64,000 nt of DNA, from contig OY829662.1 of assembly GCA_963691815.1 (NCBI GenBank), forward strand, positions 27,704,232 to 27,768,231. Reading direction: 5' to 3'. Both the position numbers and the translations under genes were made by a program. Shown here one piece after another: positions 19,864 through 31,633 of this stretch (position 1 is the stretch's first letter; every line of letters starts with the position of its first letter). Source of the stretch: Echiichthys vipera. Lineage: Eukaryota > Chordata > Actinopteri > Perciformes > Trachinidae. Under the pieces are notes generated by a model. That model worked only from the letters and a program-made list of their open reading frames with translations. It ran no database searches and was not told the DNA's origin.

Positions 19864-21535
19864 TCAAGCGATCGGAAACGAGGACGAAGAGGCGATGTAC
19901 AAACGAGATTCAAAACTCTTCGGCTTGACAATCGCCCCCAACTACCGCGACTTCCTTCTGTCTTGCTGTCAAACGTTCAGTCTATTAGAAACAAAATAGA
20001 CGAGGGGAGTCGTACGCCAAGTTTAAACGGGAAGTTAAAGATACCTGCCTCCTGGCCTTCACCCAGACATGGCTCAGTGATAGGGATCAAGACTCGGACC
20101 TGACTCTCACTGGGTTTGGTAGCCCAATTCGCACGGACCGGTCACCGGAGATCACCGGCAAAAGTCGAGGTGGAGGAGTCTGCTTCTACGTTAACCAGAG
20201 GTACTGTAACACCGTGGTGATCAGAGAGATGATATGCACCGCTGATGTGGAATTACTGTCTATTTCTCTCCGCCCCTTTTACCTGCCTCGCAAATTTCAA
20301 CAACTTTTTTTTACCTAAGTGTACATTCACCCGCGAGCCAACGCGTCAGCTGTTTCCTAGCTGATCGGTGACGTTACAGACAAACTGGACTCTATTTGCC
20401 CTGACGGACCAAAGTTTGTCCTAGGAGATTTTAATAATTGTAATTTAAAAAAGGCCTTGAGGACATATGATCAGTATGTTACTTGTCCCACCACACATAG
20501 GAACACCGTACTGGATCTTTGCTATGGATCAGTCAGTGGGGCATACAAATCCCAGCCTCTACCTCCCTTTGGTGCTTCTTACCACAGCAGCGTGTATCTA
20601 CTGCCTGTATACAGGCCAGCCTTCAGACGTCTGAAGCAGGAGGAGAGAACAGTGAAAGTCTGGTCCGAGGATAACATCTCCTCCCTCCAGGCAGGCTTTG
20701 AGTGTACAGTCTGGAACGGCTTTTATGATGTGTGTGATGATGTAAATTAACTCTCAGACACTATCTCATCATACATCACATTCTGTGTGGACTTGATAAT
20801 TCCTACTAAAAAAGTGATCACCTACCCTAATAATAAGCCCTGGGTGACTAAAGAACTTAAAGGTGTGATCAACAAGAAGAAAAGAGTCTTCTATTCAGGT
20901 GACCTCCTGGAGAAAAAGGCAGTTTCTAAAGAAGTTAAGGAGCAAATAAGGAAGTCCAAAATAAAGTATAAGAATAAAATCGAAAAGTCTTCTCCTTTGT
21001 TATTTATTATGTACACTGACAGCTGCAGGTCTTCACAAGTGGACAGCCATCTTGTTAAATTTTCTGATGACACGGCCCTGCTGTCACTCCTCCAGGGGGC
21101 CCAATCGGACCATGGCTGTGCATTATCTTCATTTGTGTAATGGTGCAATGACAACTACCTGGACTTAAACGTAGCAAAAACCAAGGAGATAATCATTGAC
21201 TTTAGGGAACCCTCCTGACTCTGCTGCATGCACTATTCATGGAGGAAAGGTAGAAATTGTGGAGACGTACAAGTATTTAGGTACAGTGTTTGACTCCAGA
21301 CTCAAGTTTGACAAAAACACAGAGTCTGTTGTTAAAAGGGGCCAACAACGTATCCATCAACTGCGGAAGCTGAATTATTTAAATGTTTCGAAGAGCATTT
21401 TATGTAACTTCTATCATTCTTTTATTGAAAGCTTGTTGACATTTTCTTTTATTTGTTGGTTTTATGGTCTGTGAAGGAGAATAACTGTCTCAGCAGCATT
21501 GTCAAAGTCTGTTCCAAGATCATTGGAATTAGGCT
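19864..21535 (+). mobile_element. Host LINE, part 2 of 3 (endonuclease and RT remnants)
   Basis: After ERV-B the reading resumes with a basic block and SVLLSNVQSIRNKIDE, the start of an apurinic-like endonuclease. It continues through RGGGVCFYVN and KFVLGDFNN. Frameshifts and a stop break it near 20310 and 20750. The linker NKPWVTKELK leads to a deletion that removes most of reverse transcriptase and joins SPLLFIMYTDS and KFSDDTALLSLLQG. In that box the usual Y/F-A-D-D is changed to FSDD. DLNVAKTKEIIIDFR follows. L2 copy 1 then interrupts it. It is Rex1/CR1-like and non-functional. Confidence 0.75.
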
Positions 21536-21542
21536 AACAGAC
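21536..21542. repeat. Left target duplication of L2 copy 1
   Basis: AACAGAC here recurs at 25379-25385 on the far side of the L2 insertion. Removing the L2 and one copy rejoins the host LINE. Confidence 0.8.
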
Positions 21543-21660
21543 AGGAAGCAGAGTGGCAGTCTTACACACCTCTCTGCGCTCCCTGTGGAGCATTTTCCAG
21601 CTCAGTTTAGTATACAAACACTGTCTGCCCCACGATCATATAAATTAAACAGATCAAAAA

Positions 21661-22718
21661 TGAACAGAAGAGGAGCTATAAAGAAAAACTTGATACAAAT
21701 CAACGCAAAATCTGCGACAATGCAACAATATCAGAAAATAAAATGTGGACTTTTAAACATTAGATCTCTCTCATCTAAAGCTGTATTAGTAAACGATCTG
21801 ATATCAGACAACCATATTGATTTACTCTGTCTGACCGAAACCTGGCTGCGTCCCGAAGAATATGGTAGCCTAAATGAATCCACTCCTCCCAGTCATATTA
21901 ACACTCATATTCCTCCAGGCAGTGGTCGAGGAGGAGGCGTTGCAGCTATTTATGATTCAGGCCTAATTATAAACCCTAAACCTAAACTAAATTATAATTA
22001 ATTTGAAAGTCTTGTTCTTAGTCTTTCACATTCAACCTGGAAAACTGTGCAGCCAATTATATTTGTTATAGTGTACCGTGCTCCTGGTCCGTACTCTGAA
22101 TTTCTTTCTGAATTCTCAGTGTTTCTGTCAAATTTAGTCCTTAAATCCGACAAAGTAATTATTGTAGGTGATTTTAATATTCATGTGGACAGCGATAATA
22201 ATAGTCTCAGTATCGCGTTTATCTCTCTATTAGATTCGATTGGTTTTAGTCAGAGTATACATAAACCTACTCACTGTTTTAATCACACCCTCGACCTTGT
22301 TTTGGTTTATGGTGTGGAAATTGATGACTTAATAGTCTTTCCACAGAATCCTATTTTATCAGACCATTTTTTAATAACTTTTGAATTCATATTACAGGAC
22401 TACTCACCTCTGGGCAAAAATGTCTACACTAGATGTTTATCTGATAGTGCTATAACTAAATTTAAGGAAGCGATTCCATCTGCATTTACTTTAATGCCTC
22501 ATCCTAATATTCAAGACTCCTGCACTAACGTTAGTTTCTCTGAAATTGATCACCTTGTTGAAAGTGTTGCAGGCTCTCTAAGAACAACACTTGACTCTGT
22601 TGCTCCTTTAAAAAAGAAGATAATAAAACAGAGGAAGTTAGCTCCGTGGTATAACTCACAAACCCGTGAATTAAAACAAATATCGCGAAAGTTGGAAAGT
22701 AAATGGTGCTCCACTTAA
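21661..22718 (+). pseudogene. L2 copy 1 endonuclease region
   Basis: From an ATG at 21661 the frame carries the apurinic-like endonuclease: CGLLNIRSLSSKAVLVNDLI, then LLCLTETWLRPEE, then GRGGGVAAIY. After a stop it continues with VIVYRAPGPYSEF, VGDFNIHVDSDNN and ILSDHFLITFE. These hold the N, E, D-x-N and S-D-H catalytic motifs of the family. The stop at 22001 arises from TCA to TAA relative to copy 2. A second stop at 22716 arises from AAA to TAA. The enzyme nicks target DNA for target-primed reverse transcription in the intact element. Confidence 0.85.
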
Positions 22719-24607
22719 CTGGAGGAATCTCACTTAGTTTGGCAAGAAAGTCTTAAAACCTATAGGAAGGACCTCCGTAATGCCAGAGCAGCATATTACT
22801 CATCTTTAATAGAGGAGAATAAGAACAATCCTAGATTTCTTTTCAGCAGTGTAGCCAGGCTGACAGAGAGCCACAGCTCTATTGAGCCATGTATTCCTAT
22901 AACCCTCAGTAGTAACGACTTCATGACCTTCTTTAATGACAAAATTATAACTATTAGAGACAAAATCAACTCGCTTGGCACTATTCTTTCATCAAACCCA
23001 GGAACCTTAGAAACTGTACGACCTGATATATTCTTGGACTGCTTTTCTACAGTCGACCTTAACAATTAACATCTACTATTTCAGCATCAAAACCTTCTAC
23101 TTGTCTCCTAGACTCTATTCCAACTAGGTTACTTAAAGAAGTGTTACCTTTAATTAGCACTCCTGTATTAGATATGGTTAACATGTCTTTATCAGCAGGT
23201 TATGTACCACAGTCTTTTAAAGTAGCTGTAATTAAACCTCTTCTTAAAAAGCCCAGTCTTGATCCTGAGGTACTAGCCAACTATAGACCTATATCTAACC
23301 TTCCTTTTCTCTCTAAGATCCTCGAGAAATTAGTTGCCAATCAGTTGTGTGACTTTTTACGTAATAATGAGTTATTTGAGGATTTCCAGTCAGGATTTAG
23401 AGCAAATCATAGCACTGAGACAGCACTGGTGAAAATTACTAACGACCTTCTAATAGTTTCAGACAAAGGACTTGTCTCTGTACTTGTCTTACTAGATCTT
23501 AGTGCTGCCTTCGACACTATTGACCATCACATCCTGCTACAGAGACTGGAGCATCTAATTGGCATTAAAGGAACCGCACTGAGCTGGTTTAAGTCATATT
23601 TATCAGATAGATCTCAGTTTGTACATGTTAATGACAAATCCTCCATGCACACTAAAGTTAGTCACGGAGTCCCACAGGGTTCTGTCCTTGGACCGATTCT
23701 TTTCACCTTATATATGCTTCCCTTAGGAAATATTATAAGGAAGCACTCCATAAATTTTCATTGTTATGCTGATGATACACAATTATATTTGTCGATCAAA
23801 CCAGAAGAAACCCATCAGTTAGATAAACTTAAAATGTGCATTAAGGAAATAAAAAGCTGGATGACCTGCAATTTCCTGATGTTAAACTCAGACAAAACTG
23901 AAGTTATTGTACTTGGCCCCAAAGGCCTCCGAAACTCAATAGCTAAAGACATTGTTACTCTGGATGATGTTGTGTTGTCCTCCAGCACCACAGTAAGAAA
24001 TCTGGGTGTTATTTTTGATCAGGATATGTCCTTCGATTCTCACATAAAACTAACAACAAGGACTGCATATTTTCACCTGCGTAATATTGCAAAAATTAGG
24101 AACATTGTGTCTCAGAAAGATGCAGAGAAACTTGTTCATGCATTTGTTACTTCTAGGCTGGACTATTGCAATTCCTTATTATCAGGCTGCTCCAATAAGT
24201 CTGTTAAGAGTCTCCAGTTGGTCCAAAATGCTGCAGCTCGTGTACTAACTAAAACAAATAGAAGAGAACATATTTCTCCTGTATTAGCTTCTCTGCACTG
24301 GCTACCTGTAAAATCTAGAATAGAATTTAAAATCCTTCTCCTTACGTACAAAGCTCTTATTGGTCAGGCTCCGTCGTATCTTAACGAGCTCATAGTACCG
24401 TATCACCCAACTAGATCTCTGCGCTCTGAGAATGCAGGGCTACTCGTCGTTCCTAGAGTCTCCAAAAGTAGAATGGGAGGCAGAGCCTTCAGCTACCAAG
24501 CTCCTCTCCTGTGGAACAAACTCCCAAATTTTATTCGGGAGGCAGACACTGTCCCCTTATTTAAACGTAAACTTCAAACTTTCCTTTTTTATAAAGCTTA
24601 CAGCTAG
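22719..24607 (+). pseudogene. L2 copy 1 reverse transcriptase region
   Basis: The linker (22719-23066) is followed by a frameshift near 23066. A long open stretch, 23141-24607 (488 aa), comes next. Its reverse transcriptase blocks are NYRPISNLPFLSKILEKLV, VLLDLSAAFDTIDH, HGVPQGSVLGPILF and FHCYADDTQLYLS, with catalytic YADD. The C-terminal part contains NAAARVLTKT and LHWLPVKSRIEFK and ends KAYS. This pattern with CYADDTQLYLS is characteristic of fish L2. All visible catalytic residues are present in the open part; only the upstream lesions disable it. Confidence 0.88.
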
Positions 24608-25378
24608 GGCTTACGATAAGACTTTATTCTGCTTAATTATGCTGCTATAGGCTTAGTCTGCCGGGGGATAATACTTTTCCTGATACTCTGAGCTTCTCTC
24701 CTCTCTGTCTGAATCATTCATGTCCCATCAATGCATGTTACTGATTCAGCTTCTTCCCCGGAGCTGTTTGAGCTTTGTCGTCTCGCAGGTCTCTGCTGAT
24801 CGTGGTGGTGCTTGCTGCCGTGGTCCTACATGACGCTTCCTGCTGCTATTGTCACTGTTACTCATATATACTATCACTAGTTTAATAAACTATAAAATTT
24901 GTAGCTGCTATTGCCACTACTCATCATTGATCATGTTTGCCACCATAATTATTATCATTTTCATATTCTGTCACCTTAGCTGTGCTTGTTTCTACTATTC
25001 TGTTGTATTAACTGCCTTAACATATAGGTTATATTCACATTACTATAAATATTATAGTTACTGTTAGGCTTTGCTTGCATCTCTGGAAGTGTGTCTGTCT
25101 GTCTCTCTCTGTCCATCTGTGTGTCTCTTCTCTCTCCTTTTCCTCCTCCCCAACCGGTCAAGACAGATGGCCGTCCTCCAAAGAGCTGGGTCTGTCTGAC
25201 GTTCCTGCCTGTTATAGGGAAGGTTTTCGTTGCCACTGTACTCTACAGAGGAATTGTTGGGTCTATGTAAATCATAAAATAAGTCATTGAGTGTGGTCTT
25301 TACCTACTCTGTAAAGTGTCCTGAGATAACTTTTGTTATGATTCGACACTATAAATAAAATTGAATTGAATTGAATTG
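24608..25378 (+). other. L2 copy 1 3' UTR and tail
   Basis: A 770-bp untranslated region nearly identical to that of copy 2. It ends with a TATAAATAAAATTG block and GAATT repeats. The conserved end is probably what the element's reverse transcriptase recognises, as in other L2 elements. Confidence 0.8.
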
Positions 25379-25385
25379 AACAGAC

Positions 25386-25796
25386 TTAAGCCCAAGTTTA
25401 ACAAGTTTATCCAGAAAGCCAGAAAGGCCATTAGTCATCCTGACCACATCCTCGGTCAGGAATTCTGTTTGATGCCCTCAGGGCGGCGTTACCTTGCCCC
25501 CCCAAGGAAGACAAACAGATTTGCAAATTCATTTATTCCTTCAGCCATCAGGCTTTTAAATGCTGCTGGCAGCTAATGAGCACAGGCCAGGCATTGTACA
25601 CCTGAGATCCTTAATGTGTATATTTATTCATTATTTTTTTCCAATTGTTACATGCTGCTAGCTCCGGTTGCCTCTGCCAACCTGCAGTACTGTCCTTGTT
25701 TTTGTTGTTGTTTCTTGTTTCTATGTGACTTAGGCTGCAAACTGAATTGCCCTGTGGGGATAAATAAAGTTGTTTGAATTGAATTGAATTGAATTG
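25386..25796 (+). mobile_element. Host LINE, part 3 of 3 (C-terminus and 3' UTR)
   Basis: After L2 the frame gives KARKAISHPDHILGQEF, LMPSGRRYLAPP and NSFIPSAIRLLNAAGS with a stop at about 25576. This matches the C-terminal module of the Rex1-like ORF. The UTR closes with GGGGATAAATAAAGTTG and GAATT repeats. The right target duplication (25797-25831) follows immediately. Confidence 0.75.
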
Positions 25797-25831
25797 AACT
25801 GTTATATTAGTAAATCATCATTTTACTGAAC
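25797..25831. repeat. Right target duplication of the host LINE
   Basis: It matches 7325-7358 except for one extra T in a T run. It follows the GAATT tail of the LINE directly. Confidence 0.75.
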
Positions 25832-26875
25832 TGTTATATAAGTAAATGTCAGGAGAATCAGGCCTGGATTAAGCCCCCCACCACAGCGACTTCCACAATT
25901 CAGCAGTTTCTCATTGACCCCATGTTAAACAGGCCCTTTTCACAGCATAATTAAATCTATTTAAGGCCTGGGACAATAAAACATTCTAGTCTGTATGTTT
26001 AGGTCATAGCTCTATGACAACACTGAGGGGGGTGAATTTTTTTGTACCAGTCTAGTTTATATTTTATTGAAGGTTAAAGTTCATGAATGATCAGGGGCAC
26101 AGCCTCTTGAGTGACAGCTAGCCTCTGGCCCTCACTTCTCCTCGGAGGCTAGTTGCCAGGATTAGCATGCCTGTGAATGTTCTCATTTGTCCATGTCATT
26201 GTTATCCCCAAAGAAATTTAAGTCAAAAGCAACTGGACTTGGTTGTTTGTCGTGAAAGACATTTCATCTCTCATCCAAGAGGCTTCTTCAGTTCATGTAT
26301 GCATCTGACCAGGCTGGGACTGGTCCAAAGGTCCGGTGTGGAGATCCAGGTATTTAACCTTTCACAGGGCCGATGATGTCACTGTACCCTTTGTGCTCCA
26401 AGTGCAAACAACCGTTGTTGGAGTGATAGTCATTGGAAGGAGGTTGGTTTCGATTTGTTAGTGCTCTACTGGGTGACAAGGGCAGTCGTTGGAGTCATAG
26501 GAGGCTTTTGTTCTTTGAGGTTAGATTGTTGAATTTCCTGGGAAGAGATGAAAGGGTAGCTTTGTAAATTGGTGATTTGTAAATGAAAGGTGGACGGGGG
26601 AAAGGAGTGGGGGCTTGCTGAGTTCCGTGGTGGTGGGCTCTCCAGAGCGTGTCCAGTGCAGATGAGGTCCACAAATCTAGGTGAGGTTTCCCTCCACATG
26701 GTAATGGTGTCCTTCAGGTTAACAGACAATTCACCTGTGGGGTTTACTATGAATTAGTGAGTTAGCAGGTATGTTGTGCTCAATGCCTGGGTTAGCTGTG
26801 ACACAAAGTCGCTCTCTTTTAGCGTCGCTGTATCACCATGGTAACTTATGCTTTTAACCAAACCTGGTCAGGAGG
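25832..26875. other. Unassigned DNA with a dispersed-repeat-like block
   Basis: No gene is recognised. Around 26235-26300 the text AAAGACATTTCATCTCTCAT with GAGGCTTCTTCAGTTC resembles a block I associate with dispersed teleost repeats, but no second copy is present here. The 87-codon minus-strand frame at 26466-26729 has no recognisable motif. Confidence 0.4.
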
Positions 26876-27305
26876 AGGTTTTCAGCTCGCACTTAGAGCT
26901 TAGACCTAGACTTCCTGGTTAGTTAGACTAATTAAAGCTTAGGGAAGTTTCCTAGCCTTCCTTCCTCAGAGGTTTTTCACTATTTCACTGCCTGGGTAGC
27001 TGGTCAAGGCAGCCCTACAGGCTGATATCACCCTCCTGGGCGACAGGCGTGGTCCGCAAGTGTGCCTGTGACAGCTCCCGGCGGGCTACCTGTCAGAGTG
27101 TGAAACCTTGCTGACCTTTTTTCCTCAACCAATATGCTGTTTCGAGTTTTCTGTTTCATGTGATGTTTTTATTTTCCAAATCTTTTTTTATCCCTCCCCC
27201 ACCCTCATGTGATGTACCCCCTTCATACCCTCTTTGTAAAATAATTTTTCTTCGGGGATGAATAAAGTAAAATTGATGGATTGATTGATTGAGTGATTGA
27301 TTTGA
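26876..27305 (+). mobile_element. Probable LINE 3' end with TTGAT tail
   Basis: The sequence ends TTCTTCGGGGATGAATAAAG, then TAAAATTGATGG and repeated TTGAT. This matches the design of the other LINE tails in the window (polyadenylation-like ATAAAG plus a short tandem tail). No coding sequence remains and the 5' edge is not defined. Confidence 0.5.
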
Positions 27306-28245
27306 TCGTCCTTGTTGGATCTTATGTGGGCAATGCTACACAAAGAAGCTGTGCACTTAGTGTTGAGCAGTGTGTCTGTTTCACTGTGATTCTTTGCCAC
27401 AAGTACATATTATCATGCTGTTGGTGATGCTGAAACTCTGAGCAAAAAATATGGTGTGCTGTGCTATCAGCAGTGTTGTAGCTGCGCTCAACTCATTGCG
27501 CATTATGTTCGTAAAGTTTCAGAGCTTTTCGCCCACTCAAACTGTCAAGGAAGGGTTGCAGGTAAAAGAAAAGTCCTAGCACTGTAAAACAGCAGTAGAG
27601 TGGAGGCAGTGCATCAGTCTTTAATTCTGTGTGCTGGGTTAGTCTCCCATGCGATGGGACTTGTGTAGTTTTAAAAGTTCCTATTCTTATGTCACATGGA
27701 TAAATTATTCACTATGGAATTATGGCCAGTGTGGTGTATTACACCTTTGCATTCCCTGAAATATAAAATAAGGCAGGTTGGACATTTTTGCATTTTTAAA
27801 TCAGCATCACTCTATTGGGTTTAATGACGAACAATTCTGCATTTGGCATAGTTATTTTTAGACAATATGCAGAATCTTTTCACATGCAAATTTACACGAT
27901 CTGCTTTGTTTTTTTGCCAGCATGCCTCCCTAGCCTTATTATGTGCAACTGTGCTGTCCCTTGCTGTTTATTACTCTTGACCTGGTCATAGGAGTTCATT
28001 ATAATGATCTGTTCCTCTTTAGTGAAATAGGTGGCCCTTGAACTATTGAGAATAAGCAGACATGTGACAATTTGGGAGGGGCCTGAGCCCGTCCGCCATT
28101 TTGGAAGGCCACGATACTGGTTGCCAGGGCAACACTGCACCAAACAGAGCTGCAGTACGGAGATTGAATCACAACTTGAAGCACTTAGAGACGGAATAAC
28201 CGCCTTTTAACTGAGATGTGACGAGACAACTGTGAGAGAGATGGA
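27306..28245. other. Unassigned DNA
   Basis: AT-leaning sequence with no gene, LTR or inverted repeat recognised. Short minus-strand frames at 27892-28184 lack motifs. Confidence 0.5.
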
Positions 28246-28582
28246 GAAGAATAAGGCAAAAGAAAAGGGTCCTTACAGATACATATTAAAAACCAGGGCT
28301 GAGCAGAGATATTTAGAATAAGAAAAAAGAAAAGAGTCCTTACAGGGACAAACTTAAAACCAGGGCCGAGCGGAGATATTTTGAATAAGACAAAAGAAAA
28401 GAGTGCTTACAGGGACAAACTTACAACCAGGGCCGAGCTGAGATATTTAGAATAAGACAAAAGAAAAGAGTCCTTACAGGGACAAACTTACAACCAGGGC
28501 CGAGCGGAGATATTTAGAACAAGACAAAAGAAAAAGGTCCTCACAGGGACAAACTTGCAACCAGGGCCGAGCAGAGATATTT
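28246..28582. repeat. 67-bp minisatellite, five units
   Basis: Five head-to-tail units start near AATAAGACAAAAGAAAAGAG and end GGAGATATTTAG. They differ at a few positions each. A unit length of 67 is not a multiple of three, so the array cannot encode a peptide repeat in one frame. Confidence 0.9.
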
Positions 28583-28982
28583 GAAGTTGGTAGATAGACG
28601 GCATTGACCCATGAGAGCAGGTTGAAATGTTTTGCAGCTTGTGATGCTTATTAATGTGAAGTTGTAATTTTATTTTAGCCCAGTTGGTGTCTATTGTGGA
28701 CTTTGAAGTGTACAAATCAGTTCTGGTTAGGCTAGGGCCATGAACAGTGTGAGCAGGGGTGAAAGGAGTTTCGATTTCTATCATATTGACCCATTCTCAA
28801 TCTCAATCCAAAGGTTGAGTCAAATGACGTGATACACGCCCTCTTCATGAGAAACGAAGGCAGAAACCCTGGCTTGACAAATTAACTCTTAAGTTAGCTT
28901 CGTGGTACCGTTTTACTCTTATTGAGAGTTTCGTATTTGTCGATCCAGGTTATCCAAAGAAACCCTTGGTATGTTCAGCGCG
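28583..28982. other. Flank of the ERV-C insertion
   Basis: No gene recognised. The last four bases at 28983-28986 (CTTC) repeat on the other side of ERV-C at 37860-37863. Confidence 0.5.
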
Positions 28983-28986
28983 CTTC

Positions 28987-29381
28987 TATGGTAGAACAAT
29001 GTATTATAAAAATAGAAAGGTCTACAAGAAGGAGTCAGCAGAGAGGTCTCACAGCAATCAAGGAGAATTTATTGAATCAAGGTTTGACGCACTCATCACA
29101 GAGTTCCAAGATCCACAATACCAAATTCTAAGTGTCTCTTAACCGAACTTCCCGTCTTATACCGAGGTCCGCGTGCTGACAATGTTTACACGGCCCATCA
29201 GGTCTTTCCAATACACACTCAGTACATTTACAATCAGTGGCGTCTGCTTTGTGTTCAGACGTCATCATGCCCAAATACAGTTCTATTGTTTTCTAAACAG
29301 AATGTGCTTATCAGGCCTATGTTCCCAGTACACAGTGACCTAGCCCTGTTATTCACTTTCTCAATCATGTTTTCTTCCACA
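28987..29381 (-). repeat. ERV-C 3' LTR
   Basis: In element sense it begins TGTGGAAGAAAACATG and ends GTTCTACCATA. The inner flank at 29382-29398 reads, in element sense, ACAGGAGGGATA, the polypurine tract. It contains a 20-bp stretch absent from the 5' LTR. The end beyond the usual CA (TA) is also present in the other copies. Confidence 0.85.
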
Positions 29382-29398
29382 TATCCCTCCTGTGAGGG

Positions 29399-30590
29399 TT
29401 TTAACCCTCATTAAAGTATTATAATTAGAAATCAATTCGCCATCTGCGGCTCATGCAGGTGAAAAACCTCCGGCCTTCATTTTAATCATTCTTGATCATC
29501 TCATCATTCTGTGGAGGAGAAAAGTCCTGCATAGTCCCCATGGCCTCTGTTTTGACATACAGAGATTGTGGGCGATTTCTTCACGTTAATCTTTTAGCAT
29601 TTGATAAAAATTAAACAGTGATAAAACATTTGTAAATGAAACTATAAAAACTGTTAATTATTAAACTGTAACACTGTAAATTATAACTGCAATCATGATA
29701 TAGTGTTATTACCTGTAAAACTGTCAACTGAAATCATCAAATGTAGTGTAAGCCTGAGCAACTGTGGATTAGCGCTTGCCTGCATTGTGCAGTTGTGTTA
29801 AATCGGAACATGAAATTAGAGTATATATGTGTCTATATCTGAAAAAGAATCATAATCTTTTATTACCTGTAAAACTATCAACTGAGTTACAAATGTAGCG
29901 TAAGCCTGAGCAACTTTAGACTAGCGCTTGCCTGCGTTGTGCAGTTGTGTTAAATCATGTTTTGATTAGAATAAAAATGAATCTTAAGCTTACTGAATAT
30001 AATCATGTTTTGATTAGAATAAAAATGAATGAATAAAAACACTGAACAATGAATGAAAATTAGGCTTAATCTAACTGAATATAATGAATGAAAACACTAC
30101 TTTCTTCTTTCCTGACTCTCAAATATGCAGATCATCCGCTGTAATCTGGTGATTATAACCATCTTATCTGTGTGTGTGTTTACAACCACCATACCATATC
30201 CCTCTTGAAGTCACTATATGTGATTTACCTTGATTGTCTTATGACCATAAAACCTTTAACTATTCTCTAGTGTATGATTATGATGTAACCTTTATACTGC
30301 GACTTACACTCTAATATTGGATAGCATAAACATATGAAATTCATGAACATTCTTGTACAGTCTTAAACAATAATGGAATAATATGTGGGTTAAAATGTGT
30401 CGGCATCGCCCATCATCAGTTCTGAAGTCGCTGACTCCGCCAATACCAAGATTCAGTTGGGCAATATTTCAGCGTGAGAGGATGTCTCATGGCACAGTCC
30501 TGATCACCATCCTCCCTTATGCTCCAAAAGAGAAAAAGAAAGAATCAGAAACCATGTAGACATTCCATAGTTAATTTGCCCTGGGTAGTG
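29399..30590 (-). other. ERV-C 3' non-coding region with duplicated block
   Basis: Two imperfect copies of a ~110-bp block lie at about 29707-29820 and 29861-29965. Both run from TTACCTGTAAAACT through GTAAGCCTGAGCAACT to GTGCAGTTGTGTTAAATC. A shorter repeat (AATCATGTTTTGATTAGAAT) follows twice near 29955-30025. No frame is supported. Confidence 0.6.
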
Positions 30591-30592
30591 GT

Positions 30593-31440
30593 TCAGTTGA
30601 CCAACTCCAGTGGAGCCATTTGTAGTTTTTTATCTTCCACTGCCCGCTTATACAACATTCCCTGGATCCACCTTTTCAGTATGGGTATGATGCAACAGTG
30701 TAGGGATGCTACAATAATTAACACTATGAAAATCACGGCAATAGCTTTTATACATAATGCTCCCCACTCTCCGGCTATTGCTTCTAGTCCTCTCCACTCA
30801 CGTGCATCTCTGCCAGCATTTTTTGTAATTTCGGCCTGCAGCCTCTTCAATCTGTTCATCCATGGGTTGTCCTATAACATCCAAATACACTTCCCTGTCC
30901 TCCATTAGTCTTCTTCTCATTCGTGTCTTGCATTATCTACTTCCATGATCCATCCACACAACGCCTCTCGCACTACCGGCAAATATTTCACTGCCCCCTT
31001 GTCCCACACTGACGCTCCTAACTTATCTGACATCCACCCACATATAACTTGCCTACTTCCATCTTTGAGGATTTCTGAAATCGTCACCTCTCTTCTTTCT
31101 ACCAAACCTTAATCTCCCTCCTGTTACTATATGGGCTTTGTGGTCATAATTTGGGTCCATTGTCTACCCAACTTAACTTGTATTGTCAGTTCCTGCCCTT
31201 TAATATACTGATCAGACACTGATCTAACCCCCATCGGCTGCCTTCTTTTCCCCTGTCTATACCACACGGGTTTGTCTCCACCACTTTCACATGCACAATG
31301 TACATATATTTCTGATCTGGCCTTGTAAATTGTTCTGGACGTATTATTTTTATCTTCCCAAATTCATGTTGTATTCTTTCGCATTTTTATGCTTTCCTGT
31401 GTTAGATGCTCAAATGGGTTTGTACATTTATTTCTATCTG
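30593..31440 (-). pseudogene. env: ERV-C envelope remnant, transmembrane end
   Basis: The frame at 30593-30859 reads a helical segment, then a hydrophobic anchor (IKAIAVIFIVLIIVASLHCC) and a short basic tail (ILKRWIQGML). This is the layout of a retroviral transmembrane subunit C-terminus with a juxtamembrane Cys-Cys. Upstream frames to about 31440, including 30917-31105, are broken and assigned by position only. No fusion peptide or surface subunit was read. Confidence 0.55.
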
Positions 31441-31633
31441 ACAATGCTGGCTGGTGGCACAGAGTGTTTAATTTTGCATCATATTCATCTTTTTTAGACT
31501 GGTGCATCCTTGTCTGGGGCTGCATCGCCTTTTCCTCGCCTCAGATTCCTTCTTTCTGTGGACTCGCTTGTCGGTACCTGGCTTGGCACGGTTCTGCTCT
31601 CCACAGTCATTATACTCTGAACACACAGGAATG

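Larger units (their letters stand above)
21543..25378 (+). mobile_element. L2 LINE copy 1, lacking ORF1
   Basis: This L2 is 5'-truncated. It begins at the position equivalent to 44038 of copy 2, so ORF1 is missing, and it ends TATAAATAAAATTGAATTG repeats. It is flanked by AACAGAC and lies in the host LINE in the same orientation. Sequence identity to copy 2 is very high by eye. It has its own stops and a frameshift and so is not coding-competent. Confidence 0.9.

Noticed and set aside
28246..28582. Possible CRISPR array
   Set aside because: The units are 67 bp, contiguous and nearly identical throughout, with no unique spacers. The genome is vertebrate.
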